Assembly: GCA_027488815.1 (NCBI GenBank) | Contig: JAIYAX010000012.1 | Location: forward strand, 1-64,000 | Direction: 5' to 3' | Source: Cytophagaceae bacterium | GTDB taxonomy: Bacteria; Bacteroidota; Bacteroidia; Cytophagales; JAIYAX01 | Length of the DNA stretch: 64,000 bases | The notes under the pieces: generated by a model | What the model was told of the DNA's origin: nothing | The model's input: the letters and a program-made list of their open reading frames with translations, nothing else | Database searches by the model: none | In this document: positions 24,708 to 34,266 of the stretch, one piece after another | Numbering within the stretch: position 1 is the stretch's first letter | Layout of the letters: every line of letters begins with the position of its first letter | Program-made: the position numbers and the translations under genes

Positions 24708-25406
24708 ATGATCGATTTCAGCCGACGGGACCCCTCCAAAGAGATGATGGATGACTTTGATTTGGCAGATGATGTGTTGGCTCTTACCCTGAAAGAGATT
24801 GCCTACATCAACCGTGTTTTGGGTGGAGATCAGGTGACGCTTTCCGCCATGGAAAAAGCCATGAAGCAAATAGGTCAGAAAACGGCTACTGTGGCGGATC
24901 TGGGTTGCGGCAAAGGAGCGCTGATGGCTTTGTTGGAAGATTGGTCAGAAAAAAAAGGAGTAAGCCTTGAACTCACCGGCATCGACGCCAGCGCCTTCAC
25001 TCTCGAAGAGGCAAAGAAAGCACAGCAGGGAAGAGATTTCCGATTTCTGCACCTCAATGCCTTGGACCCTGCCCTTAATGCATATCATTTTGACGTAGTC
25101 AATGCCACCTTGTTTTGCCATCACCTGAAGGATGATGAACTGCTTGAGGTGTTCCAATGGGCTAAGTCGAATTCAAAAGTGTTGATCATCAATGACCTGC
25201 ACCGTCATCCTTTGGCTTTTTACAGCATTCGCTTGCTGACCCATTGGTTTTCCAAATCAACCATGGTGAAAAATGACGCCCCTTTGAGTGTGCTCAGATC
25301 GTTCCGGAAGCCTGATCTGGAAAGTCTTCTGAAAGCTGCTGGCTATCGTCGTTATGAGATAAGCTGGTGCTGGGCTTTTCGCTGGCAAGTGCTGGCATGG
25401 GCTTGA
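24708..25406 (+). CDS. Class I SAM-dependent methyltransferase (type III PKS-associated type)
   Basis: ATG 24708 gives MIDFSRRDPSKEMMDDFDLA, the usual start of this Bacteroidota family. Of 232 residues, the SAM-binding motif I is VADLGCGKGALMAL (about 64-77), followed by LTGIDAS and an FHVVNA-like motif (FDVVNATLFCHHL). The tail ([12 protein letters not shown]) is typical. In related genomes such methyltransferases sit beside type III PKS and FAD reductase genes (established only as recollection), so it probably modifies that product. The last 113 bases overlap the convergent queG gene. Confidence 0.85.
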   Translation: MIDFSRRDPSKEMMDDFDLADDVLALTLKEIAYINRVLGGDQVTLSAMEKAMKQIGQKTATVADLGCGKGALMALLEDWSEKKGVSLELTGIDASAFTLEEAKKAQQGRDFRFLHLNALDPALNAYHFDVVNATLFCHHLKDDELLEVFQWAKSNSKVLIINDLHRHPLAFYSIRLLTHWFSKSTMVKNDAPLSVLRSFRKPDLESLLKAAGYRRYEISWCWAFRWQVLAWA

Positions 25407-26334
25407 GTTTAAGAAAACGAATGTTTCGTTGCATCCCTTGATAGCCTGTACGAAGCAAGGCTGTACCATGAAACATGCGTTGAAAGCCATCTTCACTTAA
25501 GTGCTCCCATTCTCCGGCAGTTAGTTTTTTATGCTCATTTCTGGGCAGGAAATCCGGCTCCTGATGAGCCTGACTAAACCGGTTCCAGGGGCATACCTCC
25601 TGGCAGATGTCACAGCCAAAGGCCCAGGACTCCATTTTACCACGAAACTCATCGGGTATTTCTTCTTTAAGCTCGATGGTGAGGTAGCTGATGCATCGTG
25701 AAGCATCAATTTTATAAGGTTCAAAAAGGGCATTTGTTGGGCAAGCATCAAGGCAGCGGGTGCAGCTGCCACAATAGTCACGGTCGGGCCCGTCAGGCTC
25801 CAGATCAAGATCAATGATGATCTCCGCCAAAAAAAAGTAACTACCCGTCGACCGATTGATAAGATTGGTATGCTTTCCTGTCCACCCTAACCCTGCCCGC
25901 TCCGCCCATGCCTTTTCCATCACCGGCCCGGAGTCAACAAAGACCCTCCCCTGCATGCCACCCGCTTCGGCTTCAAGGCTACGATAAAATTGCTTTAGCT
26001 TTTTACGAATGACTTTATGGTAATCCCGACCCTGCGCATACCTGGATATTTTGATTTCCTGACCTTCGTTGGGATCCTTTGCCGGGAAGTAGTTATAAGC
26101 CAGAGAAATCACAGATCGGGCTCCCGGTACCAACAAGGTTGGATTTGTTCTCAAGTCAAAATGCCGCTCCATGTAGCTCATCTTGCCATGCAGGCCTTGG
26201 TGCAGCCATTTTTCAAGTTTTTTGGCTTCTGAACTTAAGCGCTCAGCTCTGGAGATGCCACAGTGCATAAAGCCCAGCTTTTGAGCTTCCAATTTGACGA
26301 ATCTACTGAGGTTCTGCCGTTGGATAGGGTTCAC
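25294..26334 (-). CDS. queG: Epoxyqueuosine reductase QueG
   Basis: 346 residues. The N-terminal cobalamin-binding region is typical ([65 protein letters not shown]). Two 4Fe-4S cluster motifs follow ([12 protein letters not shown] and [11 protein letters not shown]). It catalyses the last step of queuosine synthesis in tRNA, using B12. The final about 38 residues are an extra low-similarity tail that overlaps the methyltransferase gene on the other strand. Its start overlaps the ruvB stop by 4 bases, so the two form an operon. B12 dependence links it loosely to the btuB locus. Confidence 0.96.
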   Translation of the reverse strand: MNPIQRQNLSRFVKLEAQKLGFMHCGISRAERLSSEAKKLEKWLHQGLHGKMSYMERHFDLRTNPTLLVPGARSVISLAYNYFPAKDPNEGQEIKISRYAQGRDYHKVIRKKLKQFYRSLEAEAGGMQGRVFVDSGPVMEKAWAERAGLGWTGKHTNLINRSTGSYFFLAEIIIDLDLEPDGPDRDYCGSCTRCLDACPTNALFEPYKIDASRCISYLTIELKEEIPDEFRGKMESWAFGCDICQEVCPWNRFSQAHQEPDFLPRNEHKKLTAGEWEHLSEDGFQRMFHGTALLRTGYQGMQRNIRFLKLKPMPALASEKPSTSLSHNDDSQQLSEDFPDQASGTI

Positions 26335-27368
26335 AGATCATTGTCGAAAAGGCTGCCAGCCAGCCCGGGGAAGGATAGCCCTAAGTGTTTATAGGCCTTT
26401 TCGGTTGCCTGTCGGCCTCGGGCAGTTCGCTTAATGAATCCTTCTTTGATCAAAAAAGGCTCATAGACTTCTTCAATCGTTTCAGCTTCCTCTCCAACAG
26501 CTGTTGCTATGGTGGAAATACCCACCGGCCCGCCGCCGAATTTTTGAACGATCGTTTGAAGAATTCTGATGTCCATCTCGTCCAGCCCATGTTCATCGAC
26601 ATCAAGGGCTGCGAGTGCCATGCGGGCAATGTCAATGGTGATGTCACCTTTGCCTTTCACCTGGGCAAAATCCCTGGTTCTGCGCAGAAGCATGTTGGCA
26701 ATACGTGGGGTTCCACGACTTCGGCGGGAAATTTCATAGGCCGCCTGCCGATCCAGAGGTGTTTGCAGAATGCCTGCCGAACGGGTCACGATTTGTGACA
26801 AGAGCTCAGAATCATAGTACTCCAGCCTGGCATTGATTCCAAATCGTGCTCTCAAAGGGGAGGTAAGCAATCCTGAACGGGTAGTGGCACCTATGAGTGT
26901 AAACGGATTTAACCCGATTTGAACGCTTCGTGCATTGGGGCCGCTGTCGATCATGATGTCGATACGGTAGTCCTCCATAGCTGAGTAGAGGTATTCTTCC
27001 ACCACAGGATTCAGCCGGTGAATCTCATCGATAAAGAGCACATCATTGGTTTCCAGATTGGTCAGCAAACCGGCCAGATCACCAGGTTTGTCGAGCACAG
27101 GCCCTGAAGTAATCCTGATTTTGGAACCTAGTTCATTGGCAATGATGTGCGAAAGGGTTGTTTTCCCAAGACCGGGAGGTCCATGCAGTAGCACATGGTC
27201 CAAAGGCTCTCCACGCATACGGGCTGCATCTACAAAGACCTTCAGATTATCCACCACTTTTCCCTGACCGGAAAAATCATTGAAGCTGAGAGGGCGCAAG
27301 GCCTTATCAAACTCTTTTTCGTCAGGAGAAAATTGATCGTCTTCGCCGCTCAGGTAATCTTCACGCAT
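26331..27368 (-). CDS. ruvB: Holliday junction branch migration helicase RuvB
   Basis: Start at ATG 27368 ([20 protein letters not shown]); the open frame extends upstream without a plausible start. 345 residues with the family's standard parts: [17 protein letters not shown], Walker [18 protein letters not shown], Walker [10 protein letters not shown], sensor [19 protein letters not shown], and the winged-helix end ([17 protein letters not shown]). It is the hexameric motor with RuvA in recombination repair. On the minus strand TATCTTTG (27424-27417) resembles a -7 element about 50 bases upstream. Confidence 0.97.
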   Translation of the reverse strand: MREDYLSGEDDQFSPDEKEFDKALRPLSFNDFSGQGKVVDNLKVFVDAARMRGEPLDHVLLHGPPGLGKTTLSHIIANELGSKIRITSGPVLDKPGDLAGLLTNLETNDVLFIDEIHRLNPVVEEYLYSAMEDYRIDIMIDSGPNARSVQIGLNPFTLIGATTRSGLLTSPLRARFGINARLEYYDSELLSQIVTRSAGILQTPLDRQAAYEISRRSRGTPRIANMLLRRTRDFAQVKGKGDITIDIARMALAALDVDEHGLDEMDIRILQTIVQKFGGGPVGISTIATAVGEEAETIEEVYEPFLIKEGFIKRTARGRQATEKAYKHLGLSFPGLAGSLFDNDL

Positions 27369-27432
27369 GGCATTTTTTAAAGGCCGGTCTTTGCCGCCGA
27401 GGTGTAACTTTGTGCCCAAAGATACCAAAAGT

Positions 27433-28467
27433 ATGCGCTTCCCTTCCCTGAAAACCCTGATTCCTATGCTCCTTGTGCTTGGCTTGCTTCTGCTGTATTG
27501 GTGGAGTAGTCGTGATGCACAACTCGAATGGGTCATCAAAGGTGAAACCCAGGGCACTTCCTACAACATCAAGTTTCTGCATGACCAACAAACCAACTGG
27601 AAGCCGGAAATTGACTCTATTCTGGTTGAGTTCAGCAAATGCCTGAGCACATACGACAGCACTTCTGAGATCAGTGATTTTAACCGTGGAAACTGCATTG
27701 CCTTCATTCGACCCTATTTTTATCCGATGCTGAGCCAGAGTAATCAGGTATATGAAATGAGCGGTGGAGCGTTTGACCCTACCCTTATGCCTTTGATTCA
27801 GGTTTGGTCAAAAGCAAAGAAAACCGGAAGCCTCCCGGACAGCTCCCTGATCGATAGTTTGATGCAGTATGTGGGCTGGACAAATGTTAGGTTTAGCCCA
27901 GATAGCCTGTGTGCTACAAAGTCAGGTGTCAAAATCAATTTCAACGCTATCGCCCCGGGTTATTCTACTGACCTGATTCTGGAGTTTTTAATGAAAAAAG
28001 GAATTGAAAACGCAATGGTCGAAATTGGAGGTGAGGTACGTTGCATGGGTCTCAATCTGAAAGGCAAAGCCTGGACCATCGGAATTGATGATCCCCTCAT
28101 TGCCGAGAAAGGCGGTCAGTACATGAAAGCAAGCATACAAGTCATCAACCGGGCTTTGGCCACCAGTGGGAATTATCGAAATTTCTTTGAGCTCAATGGC
28201 CGGAAGTATGGACATACCCTAAATCCTAAGACCGGCTACCCTGCCATGCAAAACATACTGAGCGCCACCGTGCTTGCCCCGAATGCTGCTCTTGCTGACG
28301 GACTGGCCACAGCCTGCATGGTTTTGGGTACCGAAGGGGCAATCCCTTTGATTGAATCTAAAGCTGGTATTGATGCCTTTTTGGTGTATAGCACTGAACA
28401 AGGCGAGGTGAAAAGCTACTACACACCGGCCTTGAAAGGGTTGCTGGACGAGACGAAGACAGAGTAG
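27433..28467 (+). CDS. apbE: ApbE-family FAD:protein FMN transferase
   Basis: ATG 27433 gives an N-terminal membrane anchor ([20 protein letters not shown]). 344 residues. Family motifs: [44 protein letters not shown] (variant of the DxGAIAKGY motif), [20 protein letters not shown] and [12 protein letters not shown]. It transfers FMN from FAD to threonines of periplasmic-side flavoproteins such as Na+-NQR or Rnf subunits. It is divergent from ruvB, with about 65 bp between starts. Confidence 0.9.
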   Translation: MRFPSLKTLIPMLLVLGLLLLYWWSSRDAQLEWVIKGETQGTSYNIKFLHDQQTNWKPEIDSILVEFSKCLSTYDSTSEISDFNRGNCIAFIRPYFYPMLSQSNQVYEMSGGAFDPTLMPLIQVWSKAKKTGSLPDSSLIDSLMQYVGWTNVRFSPDSLCATKSGVKINFNAIAPGYSTDLILEFLMKKGIENAMVEIGGEVRCMGLNLKGKAWTIGIDDPLIAEKGGQYMKASIQVINRALATSGNYRNFFELNGRKYGHTLNPKTGYPAMQNILSATVLAPNAALADGLATACMVLGTEGAIPLIESKAGIDAFLVYSTEQGEVKSYYTPALKGLLDETKTE

Positions 28468-28521
28468 GCGTTTCCCTGATTGTTCGAGTCGTTTTACTGT
28501 GACTTGCTCTCTTGAAATTGT

Positions 28522-28974
28522 TTAGGCCTTGTTTGCAAACCATTTCTTATAAATCGGTCTGCGATAAACAAACTGCAACCACAAGGCTGGATACAGCAGG
28601 AGGCTTAAGACCACCCCTCCACCGCTGTAGCTTATGTCGTCCATGATGATGCTTTCCTGACCTGACTTTTTGATGATCCGATGACGGTGAGTCCATTCCG
28701 ATAAGAAAAACGGAAGCTTAGTTCCGACATCCACAAAACCCATTTCTTCAGCCCTGTCGAAGGAGTCACTGATTTCGGAGACCCATTTTTGGCGAAACAA
28801 AAAGAAGTTGAGCTCCAACTCTACTACATCGCCTTTGTTGCAACCATCAAAACGCAACACCTTTACCGGTGGAAATGGAGGGTTGAGTTGAAGGAACAAA
28901 TGCTCGTTAAAGCGGGCCATCACTTCATGGGCAGGCAATGACAAGGGTGTACTGATTTTTAAATGGAGGCGCAT
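28522..28974 (-). CDS. SRPBCC-fold ligand-binding protein (polyketide cyclase-like)
   Basis: 150 residues with the helix-grip pattern: TPLSLPAHEVMARFNEHLFL, an FPPVKVLRFDGCNKGD strand, then LPFFLSEWTHRHRI and GGGVVLSLLLYPALWL. SRPBCC proteins bind hydrophobic small molecules and some act as cyclases. The gene overlaps the FAD reductase gene by 16 bases, and such pairs typically accompany type III PKS genes in this phylum, so it may process or carry that product (inference). Confidence 0.78.
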   Translation of the reverse strand: MRLHLKISTPLSLPAHEVMARFNEHLFLQLNPPFPPVKVLRFDGCNKGDVVELELNFFLFRQKWVSEISDSFDRAEEMGFVDVGTKLPFFLSEWTHRHRIIKKSGQESIIMDDISYSGGGVVLSLLLYPALWLQFVYRRPIYKKWFANKA

Positions 28975-30104
28975 GGGTCAAGGGTTTTGCCGTGAGTAAG
29001 GCTGATTAATTTTCTCGTAAGCGCCGGCACGGCTCCAAAGAACCGGATCGCAAGGTCAGTGGTAAAGCGTTCACCAAATAATTTTTGGAGGTTTCGTCCG
29101 GCCATCAGTCGTGTTGAAAATCTTTTTCCCCATTCTTGTGCATACTGCTCCTCTAAGGCCTCCCGACTTAGCTCGCCTTTCAGGTGTTTTGAACTCAGAT
29201 TAGCGGCCAGCCACGCACTGTGTATGGCCATAGCCATACCATTGCCACAGAGTGGGGTAATGAGTCCGGCAGTATCTCCTACCATCAGGGCATGATCTTC
29301 CAAAGGGCTGCGGGGTGCAAACGAAATTTCATTGATGACTTCCGGCTTTTCAAACAGGAATTCAGCCTTTTCCCAAACTTCTTTCAAATAGGGATTCTGC
29401 TGAAGCACTTGTCGCTCAAACTGTTCAATATTTCCTGCCGCCCTCAATCCTTCACGTCCGGCGAGGTAACAAAGGTTTAGCTTCCCGTCTTCTATAGCAC
29501 TCAGGCCGCAGTAGCCTCCCGGAAAATTGTGCAAGGCAATCATATCCGCTGGGAAGGGCATGCGGATATGGTACTTGACCCCTACATAGGGGGATCTTTT
29601 GGTGGTAAATGATCGATTTTTCAGCAAGTCCAGTTTTGATCTTTTGCCATAGGCTGCGATCAAAGTGCGAACTGAAAAAGACTTTCCACCCGACAGTTGT
29701 AGCTGAAAACTATCATTTTCGAATTGATAGTTTTCTACAGAAATGCCCGTAAATAATTGAACTCCAAGCTCTTGAGCTATCTTAGCCCAATACCGATCCA
29801 AGGAGTAACGACTGATCCCAAAGCCACCCATGGCCAATGGACTTTTAAGGGTGCTCCCAAGGCTTGAGCTGATCATTACCCTGCTGATTTGGCTGGGTTT
29901 GAATTGATGAGGAAAAAGCCCCAGATGTTCAAGAAGGGGAGAAACCTCTGTGGAAATGTACTCACCACATACCCGATGGAAAGGATATTCTTTCTTTTCA
30001 AAAAGGGCTACCTGATGTCCTTTTTTGGCCAAAACGATGGCACTAAACAAGCCGGCAAGGCCTCCTCCGATAATTCCTATTTCTGTCTCTGACCGATTTG
30101 ACAA
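28959..30104 (-). CDS. FAD-dependent oxidoreductase, geranylgeranyl-reductase-like
   Basis: 381 residues. FAD-binding motifs are clear: GIIGGGLAGLFSAIVLAKKG at the N-terminus, FHRVCGEYISTEVSPLLEHL, and VGDTAGLITPLCGNGMAMAI. The family covers aromatic hydroxylases and prenyl reductases. The start is TTG 30104 with an AGGGG sequence upstream; no ATG fits the N-terminus. It is in an operon with the SRPBCC gene and is a likely tailoring enzyme of the type III PKS pathway (inference). Confidence 0.88.
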   Translation of the reverse strand: MSNRSETEIGIIGGGLAGLFSAIVLAKKGHQVALFEKKEYPFHRVCGEYISTEVSPLLEHLGLFPHQFKPSQISRVMISSSLGSTLKSPLAMGGFGISRYSLDRYWAKIAQELGVQLFTGISVENYQFENDSFQLQLSGGKSFSVRTLIAAYGKRSKLDLLKNRSFTTKRSPYVGVKYHIRMPFPADMIALHNFPGGYCGLSAIEDGKLNLCYLAGREGLRAAGNIEQFERQVLQQNPYLKEVWEKAEFLFEKPEVINEISFAPRSPLEDHALMVGDTAGLITPLCGNGMAMAIHSAWLAANLSSKHLKGELSREALEEQYAQEWGKRFSTRLMAGRNLQKLFGERFTTDLAIRFFGAVPALTRKLISLTHGKTLDPCASI

Positions 30105-30250
30105 TGCCCCTAAATGCTTTTTAATTTTAATTCGATTTCAACAAAAAACTTACATACTGCCTGATTATCAGGTTACTTCTCAGACTATTTTCAATATTTA
30201 GCGTAGAAATCATTCAAAGTCTTTCTTCTCAACCTTTAACTTTTACCGCT

Positions 30251-30376
30251 ATGGAAAACAAGTATGAAACACTGAAAACCCGCAAAAAAGTAGCACTTTC
30301 TGATTTCCTCAGAGTTGTGCTTGTTGCAGTAGTTGCATTAGTTGCAATCATAAAGCTAACTCATTTGGGCTTTTAA
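30251..30376 (+). CDS. 41-residue single-pass membrane microprotein
   Basis: ATG 30251 reads MENKYETLKTRKKVALSDFL, then a hydrophobic helix (VVLVAVVALVAIIKL, about 22-36), ending THLGF at 30376. A basic N-terminus before one membrane span suggests N-in topology. A strong terminator follows at 30429-30459 on the same strand, which supports a real short transcript. Too short for ordinary gene calling; function unknown. Confidence 0.6.
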   Translation: MENKYETLKTRKKVALSDFLRVVLVAVVALVAIIKLTHLGF

Positions 30377-30428
30377 AAGTTTATTCTGTTTGAAATTGAA
30401 ACAGGACCAGAAATGTTTCCTGCAATAC

Positions 30429-30459
30429 AAAGTGCCTGTGATGAACAGGCACTTTTTTT
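30429..30459 (+). terminator. Rho-independent terminator after the microprotein gene
   Basis: AGTGCCTG (30431-30438), 7-base loop, CAGGCACT (30446-30453), then a run of seven T. Confidence 0.85.
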
Positions 30460-30488
30460 ATGCATCAAGGCGTAAAGGAATTGACCTT

Positions 30489-31898
30489 TCATTTGAGTTC
30501 CACCGTTTCCCCCATTTCAGGAATTTCAATTCTGGAGTAGCCATCCCGAAGCAACACTTTCTTGAAGGTTTCCTGCGCCTGATGCTCTCCGTGGACCAGA
30601 AATAGCTTTTTTAGTTTGGAGCGATCGCATGAACTGAGGTACTGCAGCAATTCATTTTGACCTGCATGTGCTGAGTACTCTTTGAAGACCACCACCTCGG
30701 CTCTAACCTGGTGCATTTCTCCAAAGATGCTTACTTCTTTTTGTCCTGCCAGCAGCCGGCCTGCCAGACTGCCCGGCTCTGCATAACCGACCAGCAGCAC
30801 CGCATTGTCAGGATTTTCAATGTGGTTGCTCAGGTGATGCTTCACCCTACCTGCTTCTGCCATTCCACTTGCTGCAATGATAATAGCCGGGCCTTTGAGG
30901 CTATTCAGTTTCATGGAATCTGCCTTTTCTCTAATATAGGTAAGGCTTTCAAATCCAAAGGGATCAGGGTCTTCCAAACGGTAATTTTTCAGTTCAACGT
31001 TGTACCAGGAAGGGTACTTTTGCACTATTGCAGTAGCACTAGCTGAAAGTGGACTGTCTACAAAAGTTGGAATGGCCGGAAGAAGACCGTCTTCAACCAG
31101 CTTATTCAGGGCAAGCACCAATTCTTGTGTTCTCCCAAGGCTAAATGCAGGGATGATGATTTTCCCTTTCCGCTGCAGACAGGTTCTTTCCACTACCTGC
31201 CTCAGTTTTTCTATGCTTACCTCTGCCTCAGGGTGGTTTTCGTCTCCGTAGGTACTTTCACAAATCATGTAATCCGGTGGAGGAAAAGCAGCAGGTGGTT
31301 TTAAGATGCTATGCTGATAGCGGCCCACATCACCACTAAAGACCAGACGAAGATCATTTCCCTGCCTTTTGAGAAGCAATTCAATAGCGGTGCTACCTAG
31401 TATATGACCATTCTCAATCCACCTGAATGATATCTCTTCGTTCAGTTCAGTCCATTCATTTAGATCGATGGGCCGGAATGCTTCCAGGCAGGTATTCACT
31501 TCATCGATGGTGTAGAGCGGCTCCAGGGCTCTTTTTCCCTGTGAAAGCCTTCTCTTGTTTAAAAACCGGGCATCCATTTCCTGAATATGAGCACTGTCTG
31601 CCAACATGATTTTACAAAGGTCATGGGTAGGTTGAGTACAAAGAATTAGCCCTCTAAATCCCCCAGCTACCAGACGTGGGAGTAACCCGGAGTGATCGAT
31701 ATGCGCATGTGTCAGCAAAACCACGTCCACTTGAGCAGGGTCAAAACCGAAATGCCGATTAAGCCGGTCAGTATCGCTACCTCTGCCCTGAAACATGCCA
31801 CAATCAATAAGAACCCGGAAGCCCAGTGGGCTGCTAAGCAGAAATTTGCTGCCGGTAACCGTTTGGGCAGCACCAAAAAATCCAAGTGTACAGTGCAT
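30489..31898 (-). CDS. Beta-CASP metallo-beta-lactamase RNA nuclease
   Basis: Start at 31898 gives MHCTLGFFGAAQTVTGSKFL, the standard N-terminus. 469 residues. The metal site is LLTHAHIDHSGLLPRL (HxHxDH), then SGDVGR. The beta-CASP region has IIPAFSLGRTQELVLAL and AASGMAEAGRVKHHL, and the end has VVFKEYSAHAGQNELL. It resembles archaeal and bacterial CPSF-like exonucleases that process RNA. No operon partner; the neighbour on the left is the convergent microprotein. Confidence 0.93.
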   Translation of the reverse strand: MHCTLGFFGAAQTVTGSKFLLSSPLGFRVLIDCGMFQGRGSDTDRLNRHFGFDPAQVDVVLLTHAHIDHSGLLPRLVAGGFRGLILCTQPTHDLCKIMLADSAHIQEMDARFLNKRRLSQGKRALEPLYTIDEVNTCLEAFRPIDLNEWTELNEEISFRWIENGHILGSTAIELLLKRQGNDLRLVFSGDVGRYQHSILKPPAAFPPPDYMICESTYGDENHPEAEVSIEKLRQVVERTCLQRKGKIIIPAFSLGRTQELVLALNKLVEDGLLPAIPTFVDSPLSASATAIVQKYPSWYNVELKNYRLEDPDPFGFESLTYIREKADSMKLNSLKGPAIIIAASGMAEAGRVKHHLSNHIENPDNAVLLVGYAEPGSLAGRLLAGQKEVSIFGEMHQVRAEVVVFKEYSAHAGQNELLQYLSSCDRSKLKKLFLVHGEHQAQETFKKVLLRDGYSRIEIPEMGETVELK

Positions 31899-32233
31899 AG
31901 GGACACAAGGTAAGAATTCTGTCTCTTGGTAAGGAATGTATGAATTTTGCAACGTGTATGGAACATCTGCTCCGGCATTAAGTTGACCGCCTCGAAGATT
32001 TAAGCACAAGCAATCTTAACCTGCGCAGTTCAAGGCTTATGAGGGAAGAGAGCGGAACAGGGGGTTATTCTGTTTGCAAGCCCTGGCACTTGGCAGAACC
32101 AGATCGTTTAAATGGCCTTTTTTTGTTTTAAAATCCCTGGTGCTGCAAGAAGTAGGCTGGGAAACTCGTTTCCATTTTTCAGGAACTCGATTGGACAAGA
32201 TGAAACTCCATTAAAGAAATGGTATTTTGCAAC
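31899..32233. other. Intergenic region without recognisable gene
   Basis: Divergent region between the beta-CASP gene and the 32234 gene. No gene, repeat or full promoter recognised. TATTTTG at 32223 is near the start of the right gene, but its spacer or -33 does not fit. Confidence 0.4.
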
Positions 32234-32872
32234 ATGAATAAGGTCGTCTTCTTTTTGTCGATTTTGTTGTTTTTGCATTCATCGAACTGGGCATTTGCTC
32301 AGGTAAATGAAGATGAAAAAGAGGAACTGACAGATCAGGTATCTGAGGAACAGAATCTATTTTTTGTACCTTCCTTTAGCAATCTTACTGGCTTTGGGGC
32401 AGGACTTGAGCTTGATGTCAAACCGAAAAATCTGTTAAGCAAAAGAAAGTACATTTTCGGTCTGTTGCTGGGTGCAGGAGCCCCCAATCTCGTCAGACCA
32501 TTGTATAAGGGCAACAAAATCAACATTAGAATTTTTGGGGCTATGGCCATTTCCAGAGCTCAGTTGCTGTTGGGTTGGTACTTCGGCTCCTTCGGTTTTG
32601 ATGCACCTGTCGATGCTGCTTATTTTCAATCGCCTACAGTCAGCATTCGTTTTTCCCTTGATAAAAGGCAGCTATGGCTGGTCGAGCTGGGAAGTACTCC
32701 TTTCATACCAGAGCGTTACGAAAACAATGGCCTCAGCATCAACCCGGCCAATGCTCCCCCTTTTCTCTTTTTCACCCTTTCGAAGCGTCTTACCGAGCGA
32801 AAACCCAGTTCAGAGGAGTCGGGCATTGAACAAGAAAATTCTGAATCATACCCTCCGGTTTTTATCAAGTAG
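32234..32872 (+). CDS. Exported protein of unknown function
   Basis: The ATG at 32234 gives a signal peptide (MNKVVFFLSILLFLHSSNWA..FAQ); the frame extends to 32219 but without benefit. 212 residues. An acidic stretch (NEDEKEELTDQVSEEQ) is followed by strand-rich sequence (FSNLTGFGAGLELDVKP; VSIRFSLDKRQLWLVELG) and a charged tail. Possibly a small outer-membrane barrel. It precedes the MATE gene by 3 bp, so it is probably co-transcribed. Confidence 0.65.
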   Translation: MNKVVFFLSILLFLHSSNWAFAQVNEDEKEELTDQVSEEQNLFFVPSFSNLTGFGAGLELDVKPKNLLSKRKYIFGLLLGAGAPNLVRPLYKGNKINIRIFGAMAISRAQLLLGWYFGSFGFDAPVDAAYFQSPTVSIRFSLDKRQLWLVELGSTPFIPERYENNGLSINPANAPPFLFFTLSKRLTERKPSSEESGIEQENSESYPPVFIK

Positions 32873-32875
32873 TTC

Positions 32876-34264
32876 ATGAGCAGAAGCATGGGGCATCACC
32901 TCAAAAGCACATGGAAACTTGCTTACCCGGTGTCCATCAATCAGCTTAGCCATATTTTGGTTGGGGTCGTTGATGTTATCATGGTCGGCAGGTTAGGGGC
33001 CATCCCTTTGGCTGCCGGCTCACTTGGGAACAGCCTTTTTTCGGTCGTATTGGTATTCGCTATTGGCTTCAGTTATGGCCTCACACCTATGGTAGCCCAA
33101 AATCATGGGGCAGGCCGCATCGGAGAGATGGGAAAACTGTTGTACCATGCTCTGTTCTCGAACTTGACATTGGCTCTGGTCATTCTACTGGTTTGCCTTA
33201 TAGGAGCGATGTACATTCCTATGCTGAACCAACCTCCAGAGGTAGAAGTATTGATCGCACCGTACTTTATCGTTCTGGCCATCTCGATTATACCGGTCAT
33301 GGTTTTTCAGTCCTTTAAGCAGTTGATGGAAGGCTATTCCCGACCCAGGCCGGCAATGGTCATCTCGATCGCCGCCAACATGGTCAATGTAGGTCTGAAT
33401 TATGTATTGATTTATGGAGAATGGGGTTTTCCTCAATTGGGCTTACTGGGTGCAGGTATCGCCACACTTGTCGCACGTGTCTTAATGGCTGTTGGGTTGT
33501 TTCTTTACCTCAGGTACCACAACGACTTCAAACATATCTGGAGCAAGGGTTGGTTTGAAAAGCCTTCATGGTCCATCGTCCGCTCACTTGGTTCTCTTGG
33601 CCTGCCGATATCTTTACAGTTATTGTTTGAAGTGGGGGCTTTTGCCTCAGCTACGGTGATGATGGGCTGGATCAGCACCCAATCGATCGCTGCACACCAG
33701 ATTGCTATAAACCTCGCCTCGATTTCCTACATGCTGGCTTCCGGCTTGTCCTCAGCGGCGACGGTCAGGGTAGGTTTTGAGATTGGGAGAAAAGATCCGG
33801 AGCATATGCAAAAGGCGGGCTATGCAGCATTGATCATGGTTTTTATCTTTATGGGATCCTGTGCATTGATTTTTATTTTGACCAAGAACTTTCTTCCCTC
33901 CCTCTATATACATGATCCCACCGTTGAGAAATTGGCATCAAGCTTATTGTTCATCGCCGGTTTGTTTCAGCTTTCAGATGGACTTCAGGTTGTTGGCTTA
34001 GGGGCGCTGCGTGGAATGAAAGATGTAAAAATCCCTACCATCATCACGTTGGTAGCCTACTGGGTACTGGCGTTGCCTCTTGGATACGTTTTTGGTTTTT
34101 GGCTGGGCTGGGGAGCTGAGGGCATATGGTATGGTTTACTGCTCGGGCTTAGTGTCTCGGCTGTTTTCTTACTTTGGCGTTATCGAAAACTAAGCCGTCA
34201 ATGGGTACTTCAGCAGGTCAGTGAAGACCGGGCAAGGGCATTAAACGACTTAGTTCAAGTGTAA
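32876..34264 (+). CDS. MATE-family multidrug/Na+ antiporter
   Basis: 462 residues with 12 predicted membrane helices. Family motifs occur in both halves: YPVSINQLSHILVGVVDVIM with MVGRLGAIPLAAGSLGNS near the N-terminus, and LGLPISLQLLFEVGAFASAT with QSIAAHQIAINLASISYM in the second half. It exports cationic drugs in exchange for Na+ or H+. It stands between the exported protein (3 bp) and an RsmI-like gene (2 bp), suggesting one transcript. Confidence 0.93.
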   Translation: MSRSMGHHLKSTWKLAYPVSINQLSHILVGVVDVIMVGRLGAIPLAAGSLGNSLFSVVLVFAIGFSYGLTPMVAQNHGAGRIGEMGKLLYHALFSNLTLALVILLVCLIGAMYIPMLNQPPEVEVLIAPYFIVLAISIIPVMVFQSFKQLMEGYSRPRPAMVISIAANMVNVGLNYVLIYGEWGFPQLGLLGAGIATLVARVLMAVGLFLYLRYHNDFKHIWSKGWFEKPSWSIVRSLGSLGLPISLQLLFEVGAFASATVMMGWISTQSIAAHQIAINLASISYMLASGLSSAATVRVGFEIGRKDPEHMQKAGYAALIMVFIFMGSCALIFILTKNFLPSLYIHDPTVEKLASSLLFIAGLFQLSDGLQVVGLGALRGMKDVKIPTIITLVAYWVLALPLGYVFGFWLGWGAEGIWYGLLLGLSVSAVFLLWRYRKLSRQWVLQQVSEDRARALNDLVQV

Positions 34265-34266
34265 GT

